Positions 63,162-64,000 of a stretch of DNA of 64,000 bases are shown here, in pieces. The position numbers and the translations under genes are program-made. Each line of letters begins with the position of its first letter. Position 1 is the first letter of the stretch. The DNA comes from Cellvibrionaceae bacterium 1162T.S.0a.05 (lineage in GTDB: Bacteria > Pseudomonadota > Gammaproteobacteria > Pseudomonadales > Cellvibrionaceae), in the NCBI GenBank assembly GCA_000964245.1, contig LANB01000001.1, positions 3,041,501 through 3,105,500 on the forward strand, in the 5' to 3' direction. The notes under the pieces were generated by a model. It was not told the DNA's origin, did not search any database, and saw nothing but the letters and a program-made list of their open reading frames with translations.

Positions 63162-64000
63162 ATGCCTTTTGATACAGCTCTCAGTGGCATTCGTGCTGCA
63201 TCCAGCGATCTTTCGGTGACAGGCAACAATATTGCCAATGCCTCAACCACCGGTTTTAAAGCCTCGCGTGTGGAATTCGGCGATATCTATGCCACCTCGG
63301 TGTTGGGTGCGGGTTCCAATGCGATAGGCAGTGGTGTGCTTATCCAGGATATCGCACAAAGATTTACTCAGGGAAACGTAGGTTTTACCGAGAATGAATT
63401 GGATCTTGCTATTAATGGAGGCGGTTTCTTTATTCTCGAACAGGATGGTGAGGTAATGTATAGCCGCGCAGGTGCTTTTGGTTTGGATGATGCCGGTTTT
63501 ATTACCAACAATACCGGCGCGCGCCTGCAAGGCTTTCCTGCTGATACAGCGGGGAATGTGGGTGGAATCCAAAGTGATATTCAGATTCAAACCAGTAATC
63601 TTGCGCCGCGGCCTACAACCCAGGTTGAATCGTTATTGAACCTGGATTCTACAGAGCCCGTATTGCAAAGCCAGGGTTTGAGTTTCACCAGTGACGGTTT
63701 GGTCATTGCAGTGGCTCAAGGGGGGTTACAGGATGCGACAACCACAACCCTCGATGGCAACACCTTTACCTTGCCACTGGCAAACGATTTTTCAACAACG
63801 ACGATCGGTTTTGATATTCAACTCTCTGGTGCAACCAGTAATAACGGAACAGTGTCGATCGCCCTGGATACACTTGAAGGTGTCCCTGCAACCATTTCCA
63901 ACTTTAATGATTTGCGCACCGTGGCCAGTGTTATTAATTCACAAATTTTTTCACCAGCAGCACCGCAAACGGCGATTGATGTTGTCGCGGAAGCGGTAGA
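63162..64000 (+). CDS. flgE: Flagellar hook protein FlgE, 5' part
   Basis: The frame opens at ATG 63162 with TAGGAG nine bases upstream and runs past the end of the window (279 complete codons). The N terminus ALSGIRAASSDLSVTGNNIA, NASTTGFK and the segment LDLAINGGGFFILEQDGEV are those of FlgE, the hook subunit; the rest is the start of the hook surface domain. A few residues (ASRVEFGDIYATS) also match the FlgE rather than the FlgG/FlgF pattern. Position after flgD confirms it. Confidence 0.95.
   Translation, partial: MPFDTALSGIRAASSDLSVTGNNIANASTTGFKASRVEFGDIYATSVLGAGSNAIGSGVLIQDIAQRFTQGNVGFTENELDLAINGGGFFILEQDGEVMYSRAGAFGLDDAGFITNNTGARLQGFPADTAGNVGGIQSDIQIQTSNLAPRPTTQVESLLNLDSTEPVLQSQGLSFTSDGLVIAVAQGGLQDATTTTLDGNTFTLPLANDFSTTTIGFDIQLSGATSNNGTVSIALDTLEGVPATISNFNDLRTVASVINSQIFSPAAPQTAIDVVAEAV

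Overview
The window is a chromosomal segment of a motile gammaproteobacterium. It carries a Pseudomonas-type sigma-E operon (rpoE-rseA-rseB-rseC-mucD) running into lepA-lepB-DUF4845-rnc-era-recO, then a GacS/BarA-type kinase, cysM-relA-mazG, and a flgN-flgM-flgA / cheV-cheR / flgBCDE flagellar block. Two flavin-dependent halogenases of the kind found in polysaccharide-degrading bacteria, together with a lone ExoP-type carbohydrate-binding domain, suggest the Cellvibrionaceae or a close relative. That placement is inference from gene content and order. I see no phage, CRISPR array, rRNA or complete insertion sequence.

Layout. 1-5720: an accessory stretch with a truncated beta-propeller gene, a large Ig-like/kelch lipoprotein convergent to it, an exported protein of unknown function, and a membrane protein that looks like a degenerate hybrid histidine kinase. 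5731-12562: an aldo/keto reductase divergent from a halogenase cluster. In the cluster an intact halogenase is translationally coupled to a degraded halogenase homologue, followed by a second intact halogenase and a secreted ExoP-like domain. 12619-17059: HDOD protein, YgfZ, SdhE-YgfX and NadB (flavin and respiration housekeeping). 17060-27969: the sigma-E operon with an unusually long leader, then LepA, signal peptidase I, RNase III, Era and RecO; a 173-bp inverted-repeat element sits right at the lepA stop codon. 27952-35876: BarA-like kinase, CysM, RelA, MazG, Adk. 36243-43132: a histone-H1-like gene containing a terminator-like hairpin, TsaB, UppP, an M18 aminopeptidase, a cNMP-binding/rhodanese-like protein coupled to a queuosine-tRNA mannosyltransferase homologue, and TrpS. 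43260-49591: an MCP-like/STAS/REC-PP2C partner-switching module and an OmpR-type two-component system. 49636-57506: a solitary flagellin, BioA, a YcgR-like PilZ protein, TtcA, a GGDEF-EAL protein, RsmE and tRNA-Arg(CCT). 57573-64000: flagellar and chemotaxis genes, ending inside flgE.

How the parts fit. Several genes bear on the switch between motility and surface life: FlgM (anti-sigma28), FlgN, CheV, CheR, PilZ, GGDEF-EAL, the STAS/PP2C module (similar in domains to HsbA/HsbR, which in Pseudomonas act through FlgM) and the GacS-like kinase. A near-consensus sigma54 promoter precedes flgB. A recurrent feature is short tandem repeats of different period and sequence (9, 12, 13, 15 and 24 bp) placed next to or inside genes.
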